Part shown: piece after piece, positions 1-6,443 of the stretch
Position numbering within the stretch: the first letter of the stretch is position 1
Layout: the number at the start of each line of letters is the position of its first letter
NCBI RefSeq assembly: GCF_900766215.1
Contig: NZ_CAAFUQ010000011.1
Coordinates: forward strand, 1 to 10,344
Length of the DNA: 10,344 nucleotides
Reading direction: 5' to 3'
Source of the DNA: an uncultured Finegoldia sp.
GTDB taxonomy: Bacteria; Bacillota; Clostridia; Tissierellales; Peptoniphilaceae
Position numbers and translations under genes: made by a program
Notes under the pieces: model-generated
Databases searched by the model: none
What the model saw: the letters and a program-made list of their open reading frames with translations, nothing else
What the model was told of the DNA's origin: nothing

Positions 1-336
1 GCAGGAGCTATGGACTTAGAAAACCAAAAGAGAGTTAAAGACTTCGCTGAACAATACGGAGCTGAAAACGTAGTGGTTCTTCTAGGTGCCGCAGAAGCTG
101 AAGCTGCAGGTCTTGCAGCTGAAACAGTAACAGCAGGTGACCCAACATTCGCAGGCCCATTAGCAGGCGTTGAACTTGGATTGTTAGTTTACCATGTTGT
201 AGAAGAAGAATGTAAAGAACAATTCGATGCTGACGTTTATGATGAACAAGTTGGTATGATGGAAATGGTTCTTGACGTTGATGAAATCGCTGAAGAAATG
301 AACGATATCAGAAGCGATTACTGTAAATTTTTATAA
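1..336 (+). CDS. grdA: Glycine reductase complex selenoprotein A (GrdA), C-terminal part, 5' end outside window
   Basis: The reading frame is open from base 1 (Ala-Gly-Ala-Met-Asp-Leu-Glu) to TAA at 334-336, giving 111 residues of a protein usually near 155-160. GrdA is the small selenoprotein that carries the carboxymethyl group from protein B to protein C as a Se-carboxymethyl-selenocysteine. The family-typical stretches TVTAGDPTFAGPLAGV and the C-terminal VYDEQVGMMEMVLDVDEI are present. In known GrdA proteins the Sec lies in a CFVUTA-like motif directly before this GAMDLEN stretch, so the Sec TGA should lie about three codons upstream of base 1; that is inferred, not seen. The ATG at 10 is therefore an internal methionine, not the start. 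The gene is followed 18 bases later by grdB in the same direction. Identity is very secure; only the N-terminus is missing. Confidence 0.95.
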   Translation, partial: AGAMDLENQKRVKDFAEQYGAENVVVLLGAAEAEAAGLAAETVTAGDPTFAGPLAGVELGLLVYHVVEEECKEQFDADVYDEQVGMMEMVLDVDEIAEEMNDIRSDYCKFL

Positions 337-354
337 AGAAAGGAAGTAAGCTTA

Positions 355-1665
355 ATGGATAAAATTAAAGTTGTTCATTATATAAACCAATTCTTCGCTG
401 GTATTGGTGGAGAAGAAAAAGCTGATACAAAACCATTTATAGCAGAACAATTACCTCCTATCTCTGCTCAATTGCAAAAAGCATTGGGAGAAGATTTTGA
501 AGTAGTTAGAACTGTAGTATGTGGTGACTCATATTTCGGTGAAAATATGGAAGCTGCTCAAAAAGAAGTATTGGGAATGATCAAAGAAGCTAACCCAGAC
601 TTCGTAGTAACTGGTCCTGCATTCAACGCTGGTAGATACGGTGTTGCTGCTGGTACTATGGCTAAAGCAGTTAAAGATGAATTAAATATTCCTGTATTAA
701 CAGGTATGTATCCTGAAAACCCAGGTGCAGATATGTACAAAAAGGACGTTTATATCGTAGAAACTAAGAATAGTGCCGCTGGTATGAGAGACGCTATGAA
801 GAAAATCGGTAAATTAGGTCCTAAGGTTGCTAAGGGAGAAGAAATTGGCGCTCCTAAAGAAGAAGGATATATTGAAAGAGGAGTTCGTGTTAACTTCTTC
901 TCAGACAAAATCGGTTCTCAAAGAGCTGTTGAAATGCTTATTAAGAAAATTAATGGCGAAGAATTCGAAACAGAATATCCAATGCCTGCATTCGATAGAG
1001 TTGAACCTGGTAAAGCTATCAAAGATTTATCAAAAGCAAGAATCGCTCTTGTAACTTCTGGTGGTACAGTTCCAAAAGGAAACCCAGATCACATCGAATC
1101 ATCTTCAGCAACTAAATACGGTTCTTATGATTTCTCAGGAATCAATGATTTGACAGCTGAAAACTCTGAAACAGCTCACGGTGGATACGACCCAGTATAC
1201 GCTAATGAAGATGGCGACAGAGTATTACCAATCGATGTTATGAGAGAATTAGAAAAAGAAGGCGTTATTGGTTCATTACACGAAACTTGGTATTCAACTG
1301 TAGGTAATGGTACTGCCGTTGCTAATGCTGATGCTTTCGGTACTGAAATTGGTGAAAAATTATTAGCTGACAATGTAGACGCAGTTGTTCTTACTAGTAC
1401 CTGAGGTACTTGTACACGTTGCGGTGCAACGATGGTAAAAGCAATTGAACGTACAGGACTTCCTGTTGTTCATATTTGTACAGTTACTCCTATCTCATTA
1501 ACAGTAGGTGCTAACAGAATTGTCCCAGCTATTGCTATTCCTCACCCATTAGGAAACCCAGCATTAACTAAAGAAGAAGAATATAGTCTTCGTAAAAAGA
1601 TTGTTATGAAAGCATTAAACGCTTTGACTACAGAGGTAGAAGATCAAACAGTTTTTGAAGACTAA
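355..1665 (+). CDS. grdB: Glycine reductase complex protein B, selenocysteine-containing subunit (GrdB), read through TGA at 1402-1404
   Basis: GrdB binds glycine, with the pyruvoyl-bearing GrdE subunit, and attacks it with selenocysteine to hand a carboxymethyl group to GrdA. The frame from ATG 355 meets TGA at 1402-1404 and continues without interruption to TAA at 1663-1665. Read through, it gives 436 residues, the usual family length, with Sec350 in the motif TSTUGTCTRCGATM (U350, C353, C356). The N-terminus KVVHYINQFFAGIGGEEKA and the SGGTVPKGNPDH block (residues 235-246) are family hallmarks. A ribosome site AAGGAAG lies about 9 bases before the start. A SECIS-like hairpin follows the TGA. 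Conventional gene calling would split this into a 349-residue protein and a separate fragment from 1432. Sarcosine- and betaine-specific paralogues (GrdF, GrdH) are similar; the grdA-grdC-grdD neighbours favour the glycine enzyme, but substrate is inferred. Confidence 0.95.
1402..1437 (+). promoter_or_regulatory. Selenocysteine UGA codon with bacterial SECIS-like hairpin inside grdB
   Basis: The in-frame TGA (1402-1404) is followed by a perfect 6-bp stem, CGTTGC (1417-1422) with GCAACG (1426-1431), closing a GGT loop (1423-1425). A short lower helix TAC/GTA (1413-1415 with 1435-1437) is possible. Known bacterial SECIS elements lie in the coding sequence just after the UGA, with a small apical loop starting with G roughly 16-37 bases from the codon; here the gap is 18 bases, which fits. 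This should bind SelB carrying Sec-tRNA. The structure is by eye, not by folding. Confidence 0.85.
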
Positions 1666-1704
1666 TTCAAATATAAATAAATAATAAAGGAGAATAGTTA
1701 ACAG

Positions 1705-3252
1705 ATGAATTTTCCAGTATTAAAGGGAGCTGGCTATGTATTAGTCAACACTCCTGATATGATTATCCAAAACGGATCAACATGTCAAACTGAAAGAGTA
1801 GTAAACCCAGATTCTGAATTCTTAAAAGAAGTTGGAAAACACATTAGAAGTTTTGATGAGGTAGTAAAATATCTTCCTAACCAAGTTTATATAGGAAATT
1901 TATCTCCTCAAGAACTTGATAATTATGAAATGCCATTTACAGATCATTCTTACGAAGAAGGTAAGGCTGATGGTAAAATGGGTAAAATCGTAAAACAAGA
2001 CGTATTCATTGCCCTATTACAAATGAGTGATGCATTCGACTTAGTTAAACTTTCTGAAGAATTCGTAAACGAAATCAAACCAGTTATTGAAGAAGAATAT
2101 CCTATTTTGGAACCATATTTTTCTCACTTAAAAGGTTCTGATATTTCAAATGCTCAAGAATTATTCGACACTCACATGGCAGAAGCTTTATACCACGATG
2201 GTAAAGTTTGTGGTTATATCAAAGCAGCTCATGATATCGACGTAAACTTAAGCGCTCACACAATGTTTGAAAACTTAGTAGTAAAAGCTTCAGGTGTATT
2301 AGCAGCTGTAGAATTAGTTACTAAGAACGACATTAATAGAGATGATATAGATTATGTAATCGAATGTTCAGAAGAAGCCTGCGGAGACGTTAACCAAAGA
2401 GGTGGCGGTAACTTTGCAAAATCAATCGCTGAAATCGTAGGATTACAAAATGCAACAGGTTCTGATACAAGAGGATTCTGTGCAGCTCCTATTCACTCAT
2501 TAATTGAAGCAAGTGCTTTAGTTAAATCTGGTGTTTATAAGAATGTTATGGTAGTAGCAGGTGGTTCAACTGCTAAATTAGGTATGAATGCTAAAGACCA
2601 CGTTAAAAAGGGCTTCCCAGTTCTTGAAGACGTAGTTGGTGGATTTGCAATATTAATCTCTGAAAATGATGGTGTTCACCCAGTATTAAGAACTGACATC
2701 GTAGGACGTCACACAGTTAAGACTGGTTCTTCACCACAAGCAGTTATCTCTAGCTTAGTATCTCATTCATTAGAAGAAAATGGACTAAAGATTACTGATG
2801 TAGATAAATTCTCAGTAGAAATGCAAAACCCAGACATCACTAAACCTGCTGGAGCTGGAAATGTTCCTGAAGCTAACTATAAAATGATTGCTGCCCTTGC
2901 TGTTAAACAAGGAGACTTAGACAGAAAAGAATTAGCTAATTTCATTAAAGAAAAAGGCTTAGTAGGTTGGGCTCCAACACAAGGACACATCCCATCAGGT
3001 ATTCCTTATGCAGGACATGCTATTAAAGACTTAACTGAAGGAGATTACAACAGAGTAATGTTCGTTGGTAAAGGTAGTTTGTTCTTAGGTAGAATGACTA
3101 ACTTATTTGATGGTGTATCTATCGTTATGGAAAGAAATGATGGTAAAATGGAAGATGAATCATCAGTTTCATCTGAATCAGAAAAGGATCAAATTAAGAA
3201 AGTAATCGCAGAATCCATGAGAAAACTAGCTGAAAATCTTTTAGCAGAATAG
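1705..3252 (+). CDS. grdC: Glycine reductase complex protein C, large (beta) subunit GrdC
   Basis: GrdC with GrdD forms protein C, which takes the carboxymethyl-selenocysteine of GrdA and releases acetyl phosphate. The 515-residue length is normal for the family. The N-terminus NFPVLKGAGYVLVNTPDMII is characteristic, and the fold is of the thiolase/FabH ketoacyl-synthase type: DTRGFCAAPIHSL carries Cys259 as the likely acyl-binding cysteine, and QGHIPSGIP (residues 426-434) carries His428. A hydrophilic Glu/Ser-rich tail (about 483-494) precedes a short C-terminal helix. The start at 1705 is preceded by AAAGGAGA at 1686-1693. The gene lies 39 bases after grdB and 10 bases before grdD, so they are surely co-transcribed. 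The role of Cys259 is inferred from the fold. Confidence 0.95.
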   Translation: MNFPVLKGAGYVLVNTPDMIIQNGSTCQTERVVNPDSEFLKEVGKHIRSFDEVVKYLPNQVYIGNLSPQELDNYEMPFTDHSYEEGKADGKMGKIVKQDVFIALLQMSDAFDLVKLSEEFVNEIKPVIEEEYPILEPYFSHLKGSDISNAQELFDTHMAEALYHDGKVCGYIKAAHDIDVNLSAHTMFENLVVKASGVLAAVELVTKNDINRDDIDYVIECSEEACGDVNQRGGGNFAKSIAEIVGLQNATGSDTRGFCAAPIHSLIEASALVKSGVYKNVMVVAGGSTAKLGMNAKDHVKKGFPVLEDVVGGFAILISENDGVHPVLRTDIVGRHTVKTGSSPQAVISSLVSHSLEENGLKITDVDKFSVEMQNPDITKPAGAGNVPEANYKMIAALAVKQGDLDRKELANFIKEKGLVGWAPTQGHIPSGIPYAGHAIKDLTEGDYNRVMFVGKGSLFLGRMTNLFDGVSIVMERNDGKMEDESSVSSESEKDQIKKVIAESMRKLAENLLAE

Positions 3253-3262
3253 AGGTGTAGAC

Positions 3263-4408
3263 ATGGATAATAAAAAAATTTCCGAAGTATTTCTTGAAAT
3301 ATCTGAAGCTATCGAAAGCGGAAAATTTGGTAAGAAAGTAAAAATCGGTCTTACTACTTTAGGTAGTGAACACGGTGTTGAAAACATGAAAAAAACTATT
3401 GAATTAGCTGATTCTGATCTTTTTGAAGTAGTTGTTATCGGTGAAAAAGTTGATGATGAACACGAAACTTACGAAGTTGATACCGATGAAGATATGTACA
3501 AGAAGATGGAAGAATTACTTGACAGTGGCGAAATTCAAGCATGTGTAACTCTTCACTACAACTTCCCTATCGGTGTTTCAACAGTTGGTAGAGTAATTAC
3601 TCCTGGTACTGGCAAAGAAATGTTCTTAGCTACTACAACAGGAACTAGTGATACAGAAAGAACAAAAGCTATGGTAAGAAATGCAGTTGCAGGTGTTATC
3701 GCAGCTAAATCTTGTGGTATCACAAAACCAACAGTTGGTATTTTAAATATCGATGGTGCAAGACAAGTAGAAAAAGCTTTGAAACACTTCAAAGACAACG
3801 GATTCGATATCGAATTTGCTGAAAGCCAAAGAGCTGACGGTGGTATCGTAATGAGAGGTAATGACCTTCTTATGGGAAGCTGTGATGTAATGGTAACTGA
3901 CTCATTAACAGGTAACTTATTAATGAAGATGTTCGGTTCATTCACATCAGGTGGTAACTACGAAACTACTGGTTTTGGATATGGTCCTGGTATCGGTGAA
4001 GGCTACGAAAGAAACATATTTATAGTATCTCGTGCTTCAGGTGCTCCTGTAGTAGCAAATGCTTTAAAATATGCTTACCAAACAGTAGCTGGTGGAATTG
4101 ATAACAATAAAAAATCTATCTATAAACAAGCTGAAAAGGCTGACTTCAAAGGCATCTTAGATTCTTTAACTAAGAAAGAAGCTCCAAAGGAATCTTCTGA
4201 AGAAGTTAAAATGCCAGATAAAGAAGTAGTATCTGCAACAATCTCAGGAATTGATATTCTTGAAATTGAAGATGCTGTTCAAGCTTTATGGAAAGAAAAT
4301 ATATACGCTGAAAGCGGTATGGGCTGTACTGGTCCAATCGTTCAAGTGTCTGATGCAAACTTAGATAAAGCATCACAAATACTAAAACAAAATGGTTATA
4401 TAGAATAA
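3263..4408 (+). CDS. grdD: Glycine reductase complex protein C, small (alpha) subunit GrdD
   Basis: GrdD carries out the phosphate-dependent release of acetyl phosphate from the acetyl-enzyme formed in protein C. The 381-residue protein has a PlsX/phosphotransacetylase-like body (VGILNIDGARQVEKAL, ETTGFGYGPGIGEG), a charged Lys/Glu-rich linker at roughly 300-325, and a C-terminal segment with GMGCTGP, whose cysteine is Cys355. In characterised GrdD a cysteine in this position carries the acetyl group; the assignment here is by motif. The ribosome site GAGGTG overlaps the grdC stop codon (TAGAGGTG), so translation is probably coupled. It is the last gene before the terminator at 4423-4456. Product acetyl phosphate feeds acetate kinase, which is not in this window. 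Confidence 0.94.
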   Translation: MDNKKISEVFLEISEAIESGKFGKKVKIGLTTLGSEHGVENMKKTIELADSDLFEVVVIGEKVDDEHETYEVDTDEDMYKKMEELLDSGEIQACVTLHYNFPIGVSTVGRVITPGTGKEMFLATTTGTSDTERTKAMVRNAVAGVIAAKSCGITKPTVGILNIDGARQVEKALKHFKDNGFDIEFAESQRADGGIVMRGNDLLMGSCDVMVTDSLTGNLLMKMFGSFTSGGNYETTGFGYGPGIGEGYERNIFIVSRASGAPVVANALKYAYQTVAGGIDNNKKSIYKQAEKADFKGILDSLTKKEAPKESSEEVKMPDKEVVSATISGIDILEIEDAVQALWKENIYAESGMGCTGPIVQVSDANLDKASQILKQNGYIE

Positions 4409-4422
4409 TTCTATAGGCTTTT

Positions 4423-4456
4423 AAAAAGATGTGTGATTAGTCACACATCTTTTTTT
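4423..4456 (+). terminator. Intrinsic terminator of the grd operon
   Basis: A perfect 10-bp stem, AGATGTGTGA (4427-4436) with TCACACATCT (4441-4450), encloses a TTAG loop and runs directly into a T tract, with a matching A tract on the 5' side. It lies 14 bases after the grdD stop. It ends the grd operon before the opposing yitT gene. Confidence 0.93.
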
Positions 4457-4488
4457 GTTACATATTTTTATTATTTTAGTCTGATAAT

Positions 4489-4523
4489 AAAAAAAGACCA
4501 AAAGTTTATTAAACAATTGGTCT
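4489..4523 (-). terminator. Intrinsic terminator of yitT
   Basis: Read on the minus strand, AGACCAA (4523-4517) pairs with TTGGTCT (4501-4495), with a possible inner GTTT/AAAC helix, and is followed by seven T residues (4495-4489). It starts 14 bases after the yitT stop codon. It is independent of the grd terminator, and the two stand back to back between convergent genes. Confidence 0.85.
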
Positions 4524-4537
4524 CAAATTTGTTTTTA

Positions 4538-5410
4538 CTATTCTATTATATTTCTCCATCTCCAACCGTAAGTTTCACTTGCATTACATACAATTACGAA
4601 TGCTAATGGATCTATTTCTTGAATGTATTTTTTAAGCATTATAAAATCTCTGTTGCTTACAACTGTTTGAACTATTTCTTTTTCCATACCAGAATAAGCA
4701 CCTTTTGCGGTGTATATATTAGCAGATCTTGTAAGATTATCTACTAAGAATTTGCTTACTTCATCAGGCTTTGAAGTAGTAATGGTGCAAAGTTTTGATG
4801 TGTTCATGCCATTAATAGTAAAATCTATTATTAAACCATTAAGTACAGTACCTACAAGTGAGTATATAGCTATTTCTGTTCCGTAGGCATACCATGCTGA
4901 TAATGTGATAAGGAAATCCACCATCAAACATCCTTTACCCAACTCAATTCCCAAGTACTTATTCAATATCTTAGCAAATATATCGGAGCCTCCAGTAGAT
5001 GCGTAATTATTAAGTACAATCCCTACACCAGTTCCATAAATCATTACAGCTGCGATTAATTGGATCATTTTACCGTCAAACAATGGCTTTTCCATCGGAA
5101 ATACAATATCCAAAATCCACACCAATAAACTAAGTCCTAAAGAACAAATTATAGTTTTAAGTCCAAATGCTTTTCCTAGCATTATAAATCCTACGATAAA
5201 TAAAACCGTGTTTATTATAATCAAAATTGGACCTGTTGAAATAGGAACGAAATTACCTATTACAATTGCCATTCCGGCTGCCCCACCTAGTGACAATTTG
5301 TTAGGTGCCAAGAAGAAATGAATTCCCAATGCAATAAGGATTACGCCTACTGCCATCATAATTACGCTTTTTCTTTTATTTCTCTTTTCTAAAGCGTCTA
5401 AATCAATCAT
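4538..5410 (-). CDS. YitT family membrane protein (DUF161 membrane domain plus C-terminal DUF2179)
   Basis: The protein has 290 residues, the usual size of this family. The first two thirds is strongly hydrophobic, with likely membrane segments near residues 15-34, 61-80, 84-104, 114-134, 161-178 and 180-196. The glycine-rich LGGAAGMA (41-48) and STGGSDIFAKILNKY (138-152) blocks are family-typical. A soluble C-terminal domain from about 205 to 285 (TITTSKPDEVSKF, YSGMEKEIVQTVV) matches DUF2179, thought to sense or bind a ligand. The biochemical function of YitT proteins is not firmly known. The start ATG (5408-5410) has a G-rich ribosome site, AGGGGG, about 5 bases upstream, and a good promoter lies in front. 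Family assignment is secure; function is left open. Confidence 0.9.
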   Translation of the reverse strand: MIDLDALEKRNKRKSVIMMAVGVILIALGIHFFLAPNKLSLGGAAGMAIVIGNFVPISTGPILIIINTVLFIVGFIMLGKAFGLKTIICSLGLSLLVWILDIVFPMEKPLFDGKMIQLIAAVMIYGTGVGIVLNNYASTGGSDIFAKILNKYLGIELGKGCLMVDFLITLSAWYAYGTEIAIYSLVGTVLNGLIIDFTINGMNTSKLCTITTSKPDEVSKFLVDNLTRSANIYTAKGAYSGMEKEIVQTVVSNRDFIMLKKYIQEIDPLAFVIVCNASETYGWRWRNIIE

Positions 5411-5440
5411 ATTATCCCCCTAGTATTTTTATGCAATAAT

Positions 5441-5469
5441 ATTATAACAATTGAATATACAATTTACAA
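5441..5469 (-). promoter_or_regulatory. Predicted promoter of yitT (extended -10)
   Basis: On the minus strand the element TGTTATAAT gives a consensus -10 (TATAAT, 5446-5441) with the extended TGn. A TTGTAA -35 (5469-5464) matches TTGACA at four of six positions and is spaced 17 bases away. The predicted start is about 24 bases before the ATG, leaving room for the AGGGGG ribosome site. Confidence 0.65.
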
Positions 5470-5481
5470 CGATATATTCAA
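5451..5481 (-). promoter_or_regulatory. 9-bp inverted repeat centred on the yitT -35 element, operator-like
   Basis: TTGAATATA (5451-5459) and TATATTCAA (5473-5481) are perfect reverse complements separated by 13 bases. The centre of symmetry, 5466, coincides with the -35 hexamer of the predicted yitT promoter. It could be a repressor site. As RNA it would be a weak hairpin after the upstream kinase gene, but no clean T tract follows, so a terminator role is less likely. Confidence 0.45.
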
Positions 5482-5512
5482 ATATTTCTAATAAGTATGT
5501 GCTTATGTTAAT

Positions 5513-6298
5513 TTACAAAATATCAATAAATCTTTCTATTGGTAAGCCTCTAGCTTTATCTCTTATGTCCAAGGAAAGTTTTAATAATTCAGTTGTTTTC
5601 AAACTTGCATATCTTGCAGATTCAAATATAGATTTATTTTCTGTATATTGACTTATAAACAGCGCCGAAAACAAATCCCCCGTTCCAGCATACGATGTAT
5701 CTATGTATTCATAGTAAATCTTATCATATTTCAATTTCTCATCCATACAAAAAACGAAGTGCTCATCATTTTCTTCAACGCTAGTTATAACAGCGTATTT
5801 TGCACCCATTTGTATCAGTTTTTCGGAAACATTTTTTATAGGATTGTCTATCATGGATGTTATTAATCTAGCCTCTGTTTCATTCGGGATTATAACAGTC
5901 GCTACATCGATAAGTTTTCTGAAATTTTCTATGTTTTTTTCATCCAAACCATTGTACAGTTTGCCATTATCAGCCATAATAGGATCCACTACAACATCTG
6001 GTGAATTTTTTTGTTTAGATATGAATTCTTTTATGATATCAACTTGCTCCAAGCTATTCAAAAATCCTGTAGCTATCAAATCAAAACTAAAATCCAATTC
6101 CTCCCAAACCTTTGTCGCTTCTCTCATGTATTCAGTTGTATCTAATATTGCAAATTTGCCATAATCCAACGTATTGCTTACAACAGCTGTCGGCAAATTA
6201 AAAACGCTTTTACCTTTGTTGCTAAGCACAGGAATCATACAGCTGAGAGCAACTCTCCCATATCCTGGCATATCATTGATTAGTAATATATCTTTCAT
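5513..6298 (-). CDS. Pyridoxamine/pyridoxal kinase, PdxK/PdxY family (ribokinase superfamily)
   Basis: This enzyme phosphorylates pyridoxal, pyridoxamine or pyridoxine with ATP to salvage vitamin B6 into pyridoxal phosphate in the cytosol. The 261-residue product has the family order: substrate-site N-terminus INDMPGYGRVAL (residues 7-18), DPIMADNGKLY (105-115), PNETEA (138-143) and the anion-hole/catalytic GTGD (205-208, Asp208 the expected base). Start ATG 6296-6298 has an excellent ribosome site, GGAGGAG (6310-6304), 5 bases away. The gene stands upstream of yitT on the same strand with a 102-base gap that contains a separate yitT promoter, so the two may be partly co-transcribed. Divergent to murC. 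It could instead be a hydroxymethylpyrimidine kinase (ThiD-like), but the N-terminal DMPGYGR block favours the pyridoxal group. Preferred vitamer cannot be told from the sequence. Confidence 0.87.
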   Translation of the reverse strand: MKDILLINDMPGYGRVALSCMIPVLSNKGKSVFNLPTAVVSNTLDYGKFAILDTTEYMREATKVWEELDFSFDLIATGFLNSLEQVDIIKEFISKQKNSPDVVVDPIMADNGKLYNGLDEKNIENFRKLIDVATVIIPNETEARLITSMIDNPIKNVSEKLIQMGAKYAVITSVEENDEHFVFCMDEKLKYDKIYYEYIDTSYAGTGDLFSALFISQYTENKSIFESARYASLKTTELLKLSLDIRDKARGLPIERFIDIL

Positions 6299-6315
6299 GT
6301 TTTCTCCTCCATCTA

Positions 6316-6350
6316 ATTATAACACTAAAAATAGATTTGTATATCAAATC
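6316..6350 (-). promoter_or_regulatory. Possible promoter and 17-bp dyad upstream of the pyridoxamine kinase gene
   Basis: On the minus strand TGTTATAAT (6324-6316) is identical to the extended -10 of yitT. No good -35 hexamer is seen at the proper distance; instead the place is occupied by a perfect dyad, GATTTG-5 bases-CAAATC (6334-6350), centred at 6342. The -10 is only 17 bases from the ATG, so the transcript would begin almost at the GGAGGAG ribosome site. This makes the promoter call tentative. Confidence 0.4.
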
Positions 6351-6409
6351 AATCTTTATATTTTTGTAGATATTAACCTCTCGAATGCTCATATTTTCTG
6401 TGTTTTTTA

Positions 6410-6422
6410 TGATATAATATCA
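6410..6422 (+). promoter_or_regulatory. Predicted extended -10 element of the murC promoter
   Basis: TGATATAAT (6410-6418) contains a perfect TATAAT with the extended TGn. No clear -35 hexamer is seen 16-18 bases upstream (AT-rich CATATT-like sequence only), as is common with extended -10 promoters. The predicted start near 6425 gives a leader of about 19 bases carrying AAGGAGGGG. The 13-bp stretch 6410-6422 is also a perfect palindrome around A6416. Confidence 0.5.
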
Positions 6423-6443
6423 GATGGAAATAAGGAGGGGCTT

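Noticed and set aside
827..1054. 75-residue plus-strand open frame inside grdB
   Set aside because: It is out of frame within the conserved grdB sequence and has no homology that I recognise; the Lys/Leu-rich product is typical of a shifted frame.
1432..1665. Apparent separate small gene starting at ATG 1432 after grdB
   Set aside because: It is in the same frame as the upstream part, contains the conserved GrdB C-terminus, and has no ribosome site of its own; it is the part after the selenocysteine codon.
1666..1704. Possible regulatory element between grdB and grdC
   Set aside because: The 39 bases contain only an A-rich stretch and the grdC ribosome site; there is no hairpin or promoter worth naming.
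3556..3945. 129-residue open frame on the minus strand inside grdD
   Set aside because: It lies wholly opposite the well-conserved grdD coding sequence, with no ribosome site or recognisable domain; it is a frame shadow.
5451..6164. Plus-strand open frames opposite the kinase gene (5451-5651, 5648-5866, 5844-6164)
   Set aside because: They lie opposite a clear PdxK/PdxY-type gene, have AT-rich random-looking composition and no family features.
6174..6443. N-terminal extension of MurC by about 90 residues from an ATG at 6174
   Set aside because: It overlaps the opposing kinase gene and its start region, has no MurC-like sequence, and lacks a ribosome site; ATG 6444 has AAGGAGGGG and the right distance to the GIGGIS motif.
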